A stretch of 62,471 nt of DNA from Bacteroidales bacterium (GTDB lineage Bacteria; Bacteroidota; Bacteroidia; Bacteroidales; UBA932), in the NCBI GenBank assembly GCA_017549145.1, contig JAFYVM010000023.1:1-62471 (forward strand), given 5' to 3'. The position numbers were made by a program, and so were the translations under genes. Shown here in pieces: positions 1-8,692 of the stretch. The notes beneath the pieces were generated by a model. The model was not told where the DNA came from and searched no databases. It saw only the letters and a program-made list of their open reading frames with translations. How positions within the stretch are numbered: the first letter of the stretch is position 1; each line of letters starts with the position of its first letter.

Positions 1-1192
1 CAGCGCCGACCATCATAGGAGGACCACACATGAGGTAAAGTGCATCCTCTGGTGCCTCGTGGTTCTTGAGGTAAGTCTCGAACATTACGTTGTGTACGAA
101 ACCAGCTACGTATGGAACGCCAGCTGCATCAGCCTCTGGATCTGGTCTGTCAAGTGCAAGGTTGAACTTGAAGTTAGGGAACTCCTTCTCAATTGCATGG
201 TAGTCATCAAGGTAGAATGCCTCCTTGAGTGCACGTGCACCATAGAAGAAGTTAACCTTGCGGTTAGTCTTCTCAGTGTGGAAGAGATGCATGATGTGGC
301 TACGCATAGGTGCCATACCTGCACCACCACCGACAAAGATAAGCTCCTGATCTGCTGGGAGATCCTTTGGAAGGAAGAACTCACCGTAAGGACCAGACAT
401 TGTAATCTTGTCACCTGGCTTGAGAGAGTAAATGTATGAAGAACAGATACCAGGGTTAACGTCAACCCACTTACCGGCTGCTCTATCGAATGGAGGAGTT
501 GCGATACGTACGTTGAGTTTGATGATATCACCCTCTGCAGGGTAGCAGGCCATTGAGTAAGCACGAACAGTAGGAGTAGGGTTAACCATCTTGAGAGTTC
601 TAAGACCCATTTTCTCCCAATCTGCCTGATACTGCTCGTCAACGTCGATATCCTTGTAATCTACTGTTACAGCAGGTACGTCGATCTGGATGTATCCACC
701 AGACTGGAAGTTGAGGTGCTCACCCTCAGGGAGCTTAACTACGAACTCCTTGATGAATGTAGCTACGTTGTGGTTAGAAATCACCTCGCACTCCCACTTC
801 TTAACGCTAAGAGCAGAAGCTGGAACTTCAATTGCAAGGTCCTCTTTGATCTTCACCTGGCAACCAAGTCTCCAATTGTTAGAGATCTCTTTGCGGTTGA
901 AGAAACCGACCTCAGTAGGAAGGATTTCTCCACCACCTTCGGTCACGCGGCACTTGCACTGTCCACATGCACCCTTACCACCACAAGCTGATGGAAGGAA
1001 AATCTTATGCTCTGCGAGTGTTGAGAGAAGGTTACCGCCAGGTGTTACCTCTACGATCTTGCTTCCCTCGTTGATGTTAATCTTAACTATTCCTGAAGGT
1101 GTCAACTTCGTCTTGATGAAGAGGAGAAGTGCAACCAGGATGAGTGTGACGATCACGAAGACGATCACAGCAAAAAGAATTGTCATCTGCAT
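1..1192 (-). CDS. nqrF: Na+-translocating NADH:quinone reductase subunit F (partial, C-terminus cut by window edge)
   Basis: NADH-oxidising entry subunit of the Na+-NQR respiratory pump; it passes electrons from NADH through FAD to a 2Fe-2S centre. Seen: one N-terminal membrane helix, then a plant-type ferredoxin domain with the cysteine pattern CGGKGACGQC and a distal Cys in RLGCQV, then an FAD/NAD reductase domain with RAYSMA (flavin), GPYGEF, FVGGGAGMAP (nucleotide) and MCGPPMM near the cut edge. The start at 1192 is chosen because an AGGAGG lies 8 nt upstream; a second ATG at 1186 is too far from it. It is the last gene of nqrABCDEF. The final residues lie outside the window. Confidence 0.95.
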   Translation of the reverse strand, partial: MQMTILFAVIVFVIVTLILVALLLFIKTKLTPSGIVKININEGSKIVEVTPGGNLLSTLAEHKIFLPSACGGKGACGQCKCRVTEGGGEILPTEVGFFNRKEISNNWRLGCQVKIKEDLAIEVPASALSVKKWECEVISNHNVATFIKEFVVKLPEGEHLNFQSGGYIQIDVPAVTVDYKDIDVDEQYQADWEKMGLRTLKMVNPTPTVRAYSMACYPAEGDIIKLNVRIATPPFDRAAGKWVDVNPGICSSYIYSLKPGDKITMSGPYGEFFLPKDLPADQELIFVGGGAGMAPMRSHIMHLFHTEKTNRKVNFFYGARALKEAFYLDDYHAIEKEFPNFKFNLALDRPDPEADAAGVPYVAGFVHNVMFETYLKNHEAPEDALYLMCGPPMMVGA

Positions 1193-1209
1193 AGTCTAAT
1201 CCTCCTATA

Positions 1210-1827
1210 TTAAAGCTGAATACCCATAAATGTCATGAACGCGATACCCATAAGACCTACGGTGATGAATGTGATACCGAGACCCTTGAGGGCAGCTGGA
1301 ACGTGTGAGTAAGCCATCTTCTCGCGGATAGCAGCGAGAGCTACGATAGCAAGCCACCAACCGATACCAGAACCAAGTGCGTAAACAACTGGCTCGCCGA
1401 AGCTTACGAAATCTCTCTCCTGCATGAAGAGTGAACCTCCGAGGATCGCACAGTTAACGGCGATAAGCGGAAGGAAGATACCGAGCTGTGAGTAAAGGTT
1501 TGGAAGGAACTTCTCAACGACCATCTCTACGATCTGTACGATAGCTGCGATAACTGCGATGAAGATGATGAAGCTAAGGAAGCTAAGATCAAGTCCCGCA
1601 TATTTCTCGCCAAGCCATGCAAGTGCACCTGGCTTGAGGACGTACTCGTTGAGGAGATAGTTCACTGGAAGAGTGATCAAAAGCACAGCGATTACGGCGA
1701 TACCAAGGCCGTTAGCTGTCTTTACATTCTTAGATACCGCCAGGTATGAACACATACCAAGGAAGTAGGCGAATATCATATTGTCGATAAAGATCGACTT
1801 TACAAATAAGCTAATATAATCTGCCAT
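1210..1827 (-). CDS. nqrE: Na+-NQR membrane subunit E
   Basis: Integral membrane subunit of the sodium-pumping NADH:quinone reductase; 205 aa, the usual family length, with about six hydrophobic helices. NqrE and NqrD are homologous inverted partners that carry a membrane iron centre and form part of the ion path. Seen: N-terminal [18 protein letters not shown] and the central stretch [12 protein letters not shown], where the conserved Cys (about residue 126) is an iron ligand in the family. It sits 19 nt after nqrD and 17 nt before nqrF in the same operon. RnfA is the nearest alternative, but the neighbouring NqrA and NqrF exclude an Rnf complex. Confidence 0.95.
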   Translation of the reverse strand: MADYISLFVKSIFIDNMIFAYFLGMCSYLAVSKNVKTANGLGIAVIAVLLITLPVNYLLNEYVLKPGALAWLGEKYAGLDLSFLSFIIFIAVIAAIVQIVEMVVEKFLPNLYSQLGIFLPLIAVNCAILGGSLFMQERDFVSFGEPVVYALGSGIGWWLAIVALAAIREKMAYSHVPAALKGLGITFITVGLMGIAFMTFMGIQL

Positions 1828-1846
1828 AATTTTCTTGAGTTATGTG

Positions 1847-2464
1847 TTATTTTTCCTGAAGGTCCTTCTGAATTGATCTCTGAATCCAGATGATACATCC
1901 GAGGAGGATGAGTGCCATTGGAGGGAGGATCATAAGACCGTTGTTAGCATATCCGAACTCGTAAACTGCGTCAGGAATTACCTGGAATCCGAAGATTGTA
2001 CCGCTACCGAGAAGCTCACGGAAGAATGCAACAACGATAAGGATAAGTGCATATCCGATACCGTTTCCAAGACCGTCCATAAGAGATGCGAATGGTTTGT
2101 TACCAAGAGCGAAAGCCTCGATACGACCCATTACGATACAGTTGGTAATGATAAGACCGATGTACACAGAGAGAGTTTTGCTGACACTGTATGCATATGC
2201 CTTAAGTACCTGGTCAACGAGGATAACCATGAGGGCTACCACAACGAGCTGTACGATGATACGGATACGGTTTGGAATGGTGTTTCTAAGAAGTGAACAA
2301 ACAAGGCTTGAAAGTCCTGTTACGATCATAACTGAGAGACCCATTACGAATGCACCCTTGAGCTGAACTGTAACTGCAAGTGAAGAACAGATACCAAGTA
2401 CAAGGACTGAAATAGGGTTGCCCTTGAATATTGGATTCAAAAATGTTTCTTTAATGTTTCCCAT
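1847..2464 (-). CDS. nqrD: Na+-NQR membrane subunit D
   Basis: Second of the paired membrane subunits of Na+-NQR, 205 aa and strongly hydrophobic. Seen: N-terminal LNPIFKGNPISVLVLGICSSLAV with a Cys in helix 1, and the matching ITNCIVMGRIEAFA stretch with the second conserved Cys; in this family these cysteines help hold the membrane 2Fe-2S centre between NqrD and NqrE. Only 3 nt separate it from nqrC, so translation is probably coupled. Length and motifs are intact and nothing is unusual. Confidence 0.95.
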   Translation of the reverse strand: MGNIKETFLNPIFKGNPISVLVLGICSSLAVTVQLKGAFVMGLSVMIVTGLSSLVCSLLRNTIPNRIRIIVQLVVVALMVILVDQVLKAYAYSVSKTLSVYIGLIITNCIVMGRIEAFALGNKPFASLMDGLGNGIGYALILIVVAFFRELLGSGTIFGFQVIPDAVYEFGYANNGLMILPPMALILLGCIIWIQRSIQKDLQEK

Positions 2465-2467
2465 GTC

Positions 2468-3229
2468 TTATTCCTCCACTGTGTTAGCTGGTTCAACATC
2501 CAATACTACGTCTTCTACAACTTCCTGCGCAGCATTCTTTGCAAGGTAGTTCTTGTAGAATCCGAACCACTGGTTAAGAGTAAATCCGAGTGCCTGAGAA
2601 GTGATTGTTGCACCAGAAATTGCATCAATGTGGTTGATTGCATCAACCTGAGTGTTAGCTGGCTTACATACCTCGAAAAGAATCTCTCCCTCTCCGATAG
2701 TCTTGCCTGCGAATGACTCAGCGAATGAAGGCTCGTCAGCGATCTTGGCACCAAGACCAGGGGTCTCGCCCTTGTGACCGAAACATACAGCCTTGATAGT
2801 CTTAAGATCCTTCTCGAGACCTACATAGCCCCAGATTGGACCCCAAAGACCAGCACCGTAGCAAGGTACAACAGTATAACCATTCTTGAAGATGTAAACT
2901 GGAAGGCTCTTCTGCTCAGCAGCAATCTGTTTCTTCAGGTCAGATGTGCCATAAACTTCGCAGTCCTCGATGTTAAGGTCTCCGACCTTCTCGCCTTCGA
3001 GGTTAACGAGGATAGCTGATTCGATCTCAGCCTTGTAAGTGTCAAGGATAGCAGCGTCCTCAACTCCTGCGAATGTTGCAGCAGTAAGGATCTGTCCGAT
3101 TGTATCCTTCTTTACATTAGCATCCTGAGTCGGCTTGAGGAACATTGCAGCAAAAGCAAGAACCGCAGCGACCACCACTACAAGGATGATCGAATATATT
3201 ACTGTATATGTATTACTATTTGTATTCAT
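2468..3229 (-). CDS. nqrC: Na+-NQR subunit C, covalent FMN protein
   Basis: FMN-carrying subunit of Na+-NQR, 253 aa. One N-terminal membrane helix (about 8-32) anchors a periplasmic FMN-binding domain. The attachment motif SGAT lies at residues 205-208 within DAISGATITSQ, so Thr208 is the expected phosphoester-linked FMN site (family knowledge). The tail after about residue 230 is acidic and Val/Glu-rich; I know no function for it. The gene lies between nqrB (12 nt gap) and nqrD (3 nt gap). FMN attachment requires the ApbE flavin transferase, which is not in this window. Confidence 0.95.
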   Translation of the reverse strand: MNTNSNTYTVIYSIILVVVVAAVLAFAAMFLKPTQDANVKKDTIGQILTAATFAGVEDAAILDTYKAEIESAILVNLEGEKVGDLNIEDCEVYGTSDLKKQIAAEQKSLPVYIFKNGYTVVPCYGAGLWGPIWGYVGLEKDLKTIKAVCFGHKGETPGLGAKIADEPSFAESFAGKTIGEGEILFEVCKPANTQVDAINHIDAISGATITSQALGFTLNQWFGFYKNYLAKNAAQEVVEDVVLDVEPANTVEE

Positions 3230-3241
3230 ACCTTATATATA

Positions 3242-4414
3242 TTAAGCGATTTTTACCTTTTTTGCTCTTCTCTTGATGGAAGCCTCGATCACGTAGTGGT
3301 CGATAAGCGGAGCAAATGTGTTCATAAGAAGGATGGCAAGCATCATTCCCTCTGGGTAACCTGGGTTCCAAAGACGAACAGTAACTGCAAGAGCACCCAC
3401 GAGGAATCCATAGATCCACTTACCGCACTCAGTCTGAGCTGAAGTTACAGGGTCAGTTGCCATGAATACTGTACCGAAGAGGAATCCACCCATAACGAGC
3501 TGGTAGTAACCTGGAAGATCTGTTGCGCCAAGAGCGTAACCGAGGTATCCGATTGCAAGGCCACCAAGAACTGAAGATGCCATAATCTTCCAGCTTGCTA
3601 CACCTGTCCAGATAAGGAGGATAGCACCAAGGAGGATAGCGATTACAGAAGTCTCACCTACAGAACCAGGGATTGTACCGATTACCATATCAAGGAACTT
3701 AGGCTCAAGATTAGCGAGTGTAGGGTTTGCAAGTGGAGTCGCACCAGAGAAACCATCTACAAGGCCGTTACCGCACTGATATGCAACACCCTCTTCCATG
3801 AAGCGGGCAACGCCACCTGTCCAAACAGTGTCACCAGACATCTTGCTAGGATAAGAGAAGAAAAGGAATGCACGTGTAAGGAGAGCTGGGTTCCAGATGT
3901 TCATACCTGTACCACCGAATACCTCCTTACCGATGATCACTGCAAATGCAACTGCGATAGCAAGCATCCAAAGTGGAACATCTACAGGTACGATAAGTGG
4001 AATGAGCATACCAGATACGAGGTAACCCTCGTTCACTTCGTGCCCCTGAATCTGAGCTGAAACGAACTCGATTGCAAGACCAACGAGGTATGCAACAACA
4101 TAAAGAGGAAGTACCTTGGCGAGACCGTAAAGTACGATGTCAGTAAAGCCCCAGTTGAGGCCGAATGCGAGGTTGTGCTGGTAACCAGTGTTCCAGATAC
4201 CGAAAAGCATTGCAGGAACAAGGGCGAGCACTACCATAATCATGACTCTCTTCAAATCGACGCAGTCCCTTACGTGTGTACCTCTCTTAGTAACAGTGTT
4301 AGGGACAAAGAGGAATGTCTCAAAAGCATCGAATGTCGAATGAAGGAATCCGAGCTTACCACCTTTCTCAAAGGTTGGCTTGATCTTATCTACTAAATTT
4401 CTTAATCCGTTCAT
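3242..4414 (-). CDS. nqrB: Na+-NQR subunit B, covalent FMN and ubiquinone/riboflavin membrane subunit
   Basis: Largest membrane subunit of Na+-NQR, 390 aa, with about ten helices. It carries a covalent FMN and, in the family, riboflavin and the quinone site, and it forms the Na+ channel. Seen: FMN motif SGAT at residues 223-226 (DGFSGATPLANP), so Thr226 is the predicted attachment residue; GKEVFGGTGMNIWNPAL and FMATDPVTSAQ are conserved family stretches. It lies 12 nt downstream of nqrA. The related RnfD is ruled out by the neighbouring nqrA and nqrF. Confidence 0.95.
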   Translation of the reverse strand: MNGLRNLVDKIKPTFEKGGKLGFLHSTFDAFETFLFVPNTVTKRGTHVRDCVDLKRVMIMVVLALVPAMLFGIWNTGYQHNLAFGLNWGFTDIVLYGLAKVLPLYVVAYLVGLAIEFVSAQIQGHEVNEGYLVSGMLIPLIVPVDVPLWMLAIAVAFAVIIGKEVFGGTGMNIWNPALLTRAFLFFSYPSKMSGDTVWTGGVARFMEEGVAYQCGNGLVDGFSGATPLANPTLANLEPKFLDMVIGTIPGSVGETSVIAILLGAILLIWTGVASWKIMASSVLGGLAIGYLGYALGATDLPGYYQLVMGGFLFGTVFMATDPVTSAQTECGKWIYGFLVGALAVTVRLWNPGYPEGMMLAILLMNTFAPLIDHYVIEASIKRRAKKVKIA

Positions 4415-4426
4415 ATTCTTAGCTTT

Positions 4427-5782
4427 TTAGCACATTTCTTTCAACATAAGAGCGATACCATCAGTGATGATCTGCTGGATGTAGATCTTAGATGGGTCAA
4501 CATACTCACAAAGTGCGAGGTCTTCCTCGAGTACCTCATAGATACCGAACTTCTCCATGTTGTCGATATCACCAGCAAGACAAGCCTTGAGGAGGTGTAC
4601 AGGGAAGATGTCCATTGGGAGCACGTCGCTGTAGATGTTATTGAGGACGAATGCACGTGGACCACCGTGAAGGTTAGTGTCCATGTCGTACTTCTTCTTA
4701 GGAGTAAGCCATGAGAAATAAGTGCGTGATGCGCTGAACTGGCTGCATCTTACTGGCTTAGCCCATCCGAGTAGCTCATACTTGTCTCCTTCCTCGAGTA
4801 TTGAAATCTGGTTGTCGAAGAATCCAAGGAATCCTTCTGCACCGATGTTTGTTCCTGAAAGAACGTCACCGCTTACAAAACGGAGATTCTCAGATGCGTT
4901 GTAGAACTCAGCTACATCCTTGACAGCGATACCAGGGTAACCTACTACGTAAGCAGGATCGATAGCCTTAGGACCTGTAACAGCGATCTTTCTTCTGAGG
5001 TCATACTTACCTGTGTTGAAGAGCTTACCGATAGCTGCAAGCATCACGAGTGATACTGTCCACACTGTCTCACCCTTGCGGATTGGAGAAATGTTGCTGA
5101 TCTGAACTCCTACGTTACCAACTGGGTGCTTTCCTGTGAAAGTGTGCTGGATAACGTTAGCAAGCTTGTGGAACGGTGTTCCTGAATAGTTTGCAGAGTT
5201 AAGTGAGAGGTGAACTCCACCGTCTGTTAGTTTACCAAGAGCGTCGATAGCTGTCTGGATGTGCTCGTAATCCTCAGCAAGAGCATATTCTGCATTTGCT
5301 GCGAGTGGAGCAGTGCTGAAAGCTGAAACGAAGATCGCCTTAGGCTTAACCTCTGGATTTGCAATGATTCCATAAGGTCTCTGATTGATTGCAGGCCAAA
5401 GACCAGCAGCAAGAAGGGCCTCCTTGATCTGCTCTGCAGAAAGGTCTGCCACATTCTTAACGCCGAAGTCTACATACTCCTGCTCTGCATCAGCCTTGAT
5501 GCGAACCTCAAGCAACTTTCTTTTTTCGCCTCTTACAACCTCAGCTACTGTTCCGCTTACTGGAGAAGCGAAGAGGATGTTCTGAGACATCTTGTCAGCC
5601 AGGACGGGTGTACCTGCGAGGACTTTGTCACCTTCTCTAACTAGAAGTTTCGGAACGAGACCTCTAAAGTCAGTAGGCTTAACTGCCACTACGTCAGGAA
5701 CAATCACCTTCTTGGTGCTCTGGGCAGCCTCACCACTGATTGGGAGGTCAAGACCCTTTTTCAAATAGATGTTGTTTGACAT
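4427..5782 (-). CDS. nqrA: Na+-NQR subunit A
   Basis: Cytoplasmic peripheral subunit of Na+-NQR and first gene of the operon, 451 aa. Seen: N-terminal KKGLDLPISGEA and biotinyl-lipoyl-like segment (PKLLVREGDKVLAGTPVL), then the central NqrA domain (GKHPVGNVGVQI) and the C-terminal SLBB-like part ending CEYVDPSKIYIQQI. The family is implicated in quinone reduction at the NqrB interface. The start at 5782 is the first ATG after a 5' leader of about 30 nt. It is transcribed divergently from the helicase gene at 5938. Confidence 0.95.
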   Translation of the reverse strand: MSNNIYLKKGLDLPISGEAAQSTKKVIVPDVVAVKPTDFRGLVPKLLVREGDKVLAGTPVLADKMSQNILFASPVSGTVAEVVRGEKRKLLEVRIKADAEQEYVDFGVKNVADLSAEQIKEALLAAGLWPAINQRPYGIIANPEVKPKAIFVSAFSTAPLAANAEYALAEDYEHIQTAIDALGKLTDGGVHLSLNSANYSGTPFHKLANVIQHTFTGKHPVGNVGVQISNISPIRKGETVWTVSLVMLAAIGKLFNTGKYDLRRKIAVTGPKAIDPAYVVGYPGIAVKDVAEFYNASENLRFVSGDVLSGTNIGAEGFLGFFDNQISILEEGDKYELLGWAKPVRCSQFSASRTYFSWLTPKKKYDMDTNLHGGPRAFVLNNIYSDVLPMDIFPVHLLKACLAGDIDNMEKFGIYEVLEEDLALCEYVDPSKIYIQQIITDGIALMLKEMC

Positions 5783-5821
5783 TATAAATTAGTTTTGAGT
5801 AAAAATTGCATTTTGCGCCCG

Positions 5822-5829
5822 CGAAGGTA
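5822..5829 (-). promoter_or_regulatory. Probable promoter -7 element of the nqr operon
   Basis: On the minus strand this reads TACCTTCG, a near match to the Bacteroidetes -7 consensus TAnnTTTG. It lies about 40 nt upstream of the nqrA start, giving a leader of about 30 nt. I do not see a clear -33 TTG at the expected distance. Confidence 0.5.
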
Positions 5830-5896
5830 CGGATTTTTTTCCTATTTACGTAGTAAAATCTTGCTTTTTTGGGTGTTGAAATCTTTTTGAGAAAGG

Positions 5897-5929
5897 TTTG
5901 AAGTTATTGGAATGTTTTGTCTAATTTTG
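5897..5929 (+). promoter_or_regulatory. Promoter of the helicase gene
   Basis: TTTG at 5897-5900, 21 nt spacer, TAATTTTG at 5922-5929: a Bacteroidetes-type -33/-7 pair. The predicted transcription start falls only a few bases before the ATG at 5938, so the mRNA would be almost leaderless. This also argues against a TTG start at 5917, which would lie inside the promoter. Confidence 0.6.
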
Positions 5930-5937
5930 CGGCCGTT

Positions 5938-8403
5938 ATGGAAAATGAAAGAAGTACTATATTGGAGGGACTGAACAGCGAGCAGAAGCGCGCTGTCAGC
6001 TGTGTTGACGGACCGGTGCTTATAGTTGCGGGTGCGGGATCTGGAAAGACCAGAGTGTTGACAAGCAGGATTGCATATATCCTTGAAAAGGGATGCGATC
6101 CGGCTCAGGTGTTGGCATTGACATTTACGAAGAAGGCTGCCTCAGAAATGAAGGAGAGAATTGCCTTGATGGTGGGGGAGAAAAGGGCCAGGAGGCTCTG
6201 TATGGGTACATTTCACTCGGTTTTTATCAGGTTCCTCAGGGAGTTTTCTGAGTCTTTAGGCTATCCTTCGACTTTCACGATTTATGATACCAGTGACTCT
6301 GTAAGTGCGATCAAGACTTGTCTGAAGGAGCTTCAGTTGGATGACAAGGTCTATAAGCCAAAGGATGTCCTTAGCCGTATATCTATGGCAAAGAATAACC
6401 TTGTGACAGCGTCGGCTTACAGGAGAAATACAACAGCAATTCAAAATGATGCGGCGGCCAAGAAGCCAAGAATCTGTGACATCTACGAACTTTACTCAGC
6501 TAAGTGCAAGCAGGCTGGTGTAATGGACTTTGACGACATCCTTCTGAATATGAATATCCTGCTCAGGGATAACCCTGTGGCGCTGGAGAGTATTGCGGGT
6601 CGTTTCAAGTACATAATGGTTGATGAGTATCAAGATACAAACTTTGCTCAGTATTTGATTCTCAGGAAGTTGGCACAGTTCCATCAGAACCTTTGTGTCG
6701 TGGGTGACGATTCGCAGTCCATCTACGCTTTCCGTGGTGCCAAGATTGAGAATATCCTGAATTTCAAGAAGGACTATCCGCAGCATAATATCTTCCGTCT
6801 GGAGCAGAATTATCGTTCGACAAAAGTAATTGTTGATGCTGCTAACTCTGTAATTGCAAAGAACTCTGCACGTATTCCGAAAGAGTGTTATTCGATGGGA
6901 GACGAGGGAGAGAAAATTAAATTGATCAAGGCTTATACGGAGCAGGAAGAAGCTGTTTTGATTGCCTCTGCTATTGCAAATAAGATATATTCTGATTCTG
7001 CTCAGTATCAGGATTTTGCAATATTGTATAGAACTAATGCTCAGTCGCGTTCTCTAGAGGAGGCTCTAAGGAAAAGGAATCTTCCATATATGATTTACTC
7101 CGGTAATTCATTCTTTGAGAGAGCGGAGGTAAAGGATATGATGGCTTACTTTAAGTTAGCTGTTAATCTTAATGATGATGAGTCTTTCAAAAGGGTGGTG
7201 AATAAACCTGCGCGAGGTATTGGAGATACTTCGATGGCTGCACTGGCAGCAGCTGCAGTTCAGCATGAGACATCTCTTTTTAAAGCTGCTTTTGCTGATG
7301 ACCTGGAAACTTTCGGCCTCAAGGCCCCTGCAGTTAAGAAGATTCGTGAGTTTTGCGAAATGATGAATCGCCTCTGCCTCAGAGTTCAGAAGGAAGATGC
7401 GTATACTGTGGCAACTGCCTTGGCCATGGAGTCTGGTTTGTTGATGTTCTACAAGAGTGATACAAGCATTGAAGGACAGGCTCGAACTGCCAACGTTGAG
7501 GAACTTCTGAATAGTGTGAAGTCGTACATTGAGGAACGCCACAATGAGATGTTTGAAGAGATGCAGGCTGAGGGTGAAATTGCTGAGGGTGTGGAACTTA
7601 CGGCTGCAGATCTTCCAATAGTGACCCTTGGAGATTATCTCGAAAATGTTTCGCTTTTGAGTGCTGTGGATGTTGAGGATGATGAGGAGGGGTCGAATAA
7701 GATTGCACTCATGACTGTGCATTCATCAAAAGGACTTGAGTTCCCTTATGTATTCGTTGCCGGACTCGAAGAAAATATCTTCCCATCAGGAGGTTGGATG
7801 GCAACGGAATCAGAGGTTGAGGAGGAAAGACGTTTGTTTTATGTTGCAATGACTCGTGCTAAGAAGGTGCTGCAGTTGTCATTTGCACAGACGCGTATGC
7901 GTAACGGAAAACATGAGTCCAATCAGCCAAGCCGATTTGTAAGGGAGGTTGATCCTAAATATATTTTGAATCCGATTACTAAAGAAGAGGCAATGGCTCG
8001 TTCAGAGGAAGACTCTTCATCAAGAAGTTGGAGTAGTGGACAGAGATTCTCGCGTACAGGAACAAATACATATGGTAGATCAGGTGCAGTAGTCACTCAG
8101 AAGAGGGTGCCGGAACCAGTGAGGAGACCAGAATCAATGCGAAGACCTGAGCCAATCAGAAGGACAGAGCCGGTGGTTGTGCGTAGAGTGCAGCCAGTAC
8201 CTGCTAGAGTTTCCGATGCAGACTTTGAGCCTACTCCAATTCTTCAGCTTAAAGCAGGTCAGAGGATAGAGCATAACCGCTTTGGTTATGGACAGATTGT
8301 AGAAATTTCAGGAACTTCAGCTGATTTGAAGGCAAAAATTGCTTTTGATGAGCATGGAGAAAAGATATTGATACTTAAATATGCTAAAATTCGTGTGATT
8401 TAA
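5938..8403 (+). CDS. PcrA/UvrD-type superfamily 1 DNA helicase
   Basis: ATP-driven 3'-5' DNA helicase of the UvrD/PcrA/Rep group, acting in repair and replication restart; 821 aa. Motifs in order: Q-motif LNSEQKRAV (13-20), Walker A AGAGSGKT (31-38, Lys37), Walker B VDEYQDTN, motif III GDDSQSIYAFRGA, motif IV LEQNYRST, motif V TVHSSKGLEFPYVF, motif VI EEERRLFYVAMTRAKK. After the core comes a low-complexity Arg/Pro/Glu linker with repeated RRPE/RRTE units, then a small C-terminal domain (LKAGQRIEHNRFGYGQI), the Tudor-like tail of PcrA that binds RNA polymerase. The ATG at 5938 is preferred over a TTG at 5917. It stands alone, with a promoter directly behind its stop codon. Confidence 0.93.
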   Translation: MENERSTILEGLNSEQKRAVSCVDGPVLIVAGAGSGKTRVLTSRIAYILEKGCDPAQVLALTFTKKAASEMKERIALMVGEKRARRLCMGTFHSVFIRFLREFSESLGYPSTFTIYDTSDSVSAIKTCLKELQLDDKVYKPKDVLSRISMAKNNLVTASAYRRNTTAIQNDAAAKKPRICDIYELYSAKCKQAGVMDFDDILLNMNILLRDNPVALESIAGRFKYIMVDEYQDTNFAQYLILRKLAQFHQNLCVVGDDSQSIYAFRGAKIENILNFKKDYPQHNIFRLEQNYRSTKVIVDAANSVIAKNSARIPKECYSMGDEGEKIKLIKAYTEQEEAVLIASAIANKIYSDSAQYQDFAILYRTNAQSRSLEEALRKRNLPYMIYSGNSFFERAEVKDMMAYFKLAVNLNDDESFKRVVNKPARGIGDTSMAALAAAAVQHETSLFKAAFADDLETFGLKAPAVKKIREFCEMMNRLCLRVQKEDAYTVATALAMESGLLMFYKSDTSIEGQARTANVEELLNSVKSYIEERHNEMFEEMQAEGEIAEGVELTAADLPIVTLGDYLENVSLLSAVDVEDDEEGSNKIALMTVHSSKGLEFPYVFVAGLEENIFPSGGWMATESEVEEERRLFYVAMTRAKKVLQLSFAQTRMRNGKHESNQPSRFVREVDPKYILNPITKEEAMARSEEDSSSRSWSSGQRFSRTGTNTYGRSGAVVTQKRVPEPVRRPESMRRPEPIRRTEPVVVRRVQPVPARVSDADFEPTPILQLKAGQRIEHNRFGYGQIVEISGTSADLKAKIAFDEHGEKILILKYAKIRVI

Positions 8404-8406
8404 TCA

Positions 8407-8436
8407 TTGTTATTTTGGTAGAAATAATTATATTTG
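8407..8436 (+). promoter_or_regulatory. Bacteroidetes-type promoter just after the helicase stop
   Basis: TTG at 8407-8409, 19 nt spacer, TATATTTG at 8429-8436: a good match in both boxes and spacing. A transcript would begin near 8441 and meet the hairpin/T-tract at 8475-8516 within about 75 nt, so it drives either a small RNA or an attenuated leader for the lipoprotein pair downstream. Confidence 0.6.
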
Positions 8437-8440
8437 CGTC

Positions 8441-8516
8441 GAAGTTTTTCATAGTTTAAGTTTAGGTTAAGTAGCGGTGCGGTCGCAGTGAGTGCGATTG
8501 CACCGTGAATTTTTTT
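8441..8516 (+). ncRNA. Candidate small RNA or attenuated leader
   Basis: Bounded by a consensus promoter (8407-8436) and a terminator-like hairpin (8475-8516), with no ATG-started reading frame of useful length between them. Length about 75 nt. I recognise no RNA family in it. It could instead be the premature-termination leader of the 8693 gene, although that gene appears to have its own -7 box at 8640. Confidence 0.35.
8475..8516 (+). terminator. Hairpin with T-tract
   Basis: Two stacked stems, CGGTGC/GCACCG (8475-8480 with 8500-8505) and TCGCA/TGCGA around a GTGAG loop, separated by a GG/TT internal loop, then GTGAA and seven T residues. This fits an intrinsic terminator. It may end the helicase mRNA, the candidate small RNA, or both. 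Confidence 0.6.
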
Positions 8517-8639
8517 ATATGTGTCGCTGATGCTATAATATTTTTCCTGAAACTATGATTCAAAAAGAGAAAAATCGACATTAAAAAACAGAAAAAGTTG
8601 AAATTTCTTTTTTTTACCATGATTTCTTGCCTCTGACTT

Positions 8640-8668
8640 TACATTTGTCCCGTCGCAACGTCGCGACG
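8640..8668 (+). promoter_or_regulatory. -7 box and 5' hairpin upstream of the 8693 lipoprotein gene
   Basis: TACATTTG at 8640-8647 matches the -7 consensus; no TTG lies at the right distance, so the -33 box is weak. Right after it CGTCGC (8651-8656) pairs with GCGACG (8663-8668) around AACGTC, a GC-rich 6-bp stem at the expected 5' end of the mRNA. A strong ribosome binding site, GGAGG at 8682-8686, follows. Confidence 0.4.
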
Positions 8669-8692
8669 CATTTAGATAAGTGGAGGTGAGAT

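Noticed and set aside
106-642. 178-aa minus-strand open frame near the left edge
   Set aside because: It lies in another frame of nqrF, whose true frame shows ferredoxin and FAD/NAD motifs throughout.
1-5782. Rnf complex instead of Na+-NQR
   Set aside because: NqrA and NqrF are present and the order is nqrABCDEF; RnfB and RnfC are absent.
7156-7722. 188-aa minus-strand frame inside the helicase gene
   Set aside because: Antisense shadow; helicase motifs run uninterrupted through it and no promoter or ribosome site fits.
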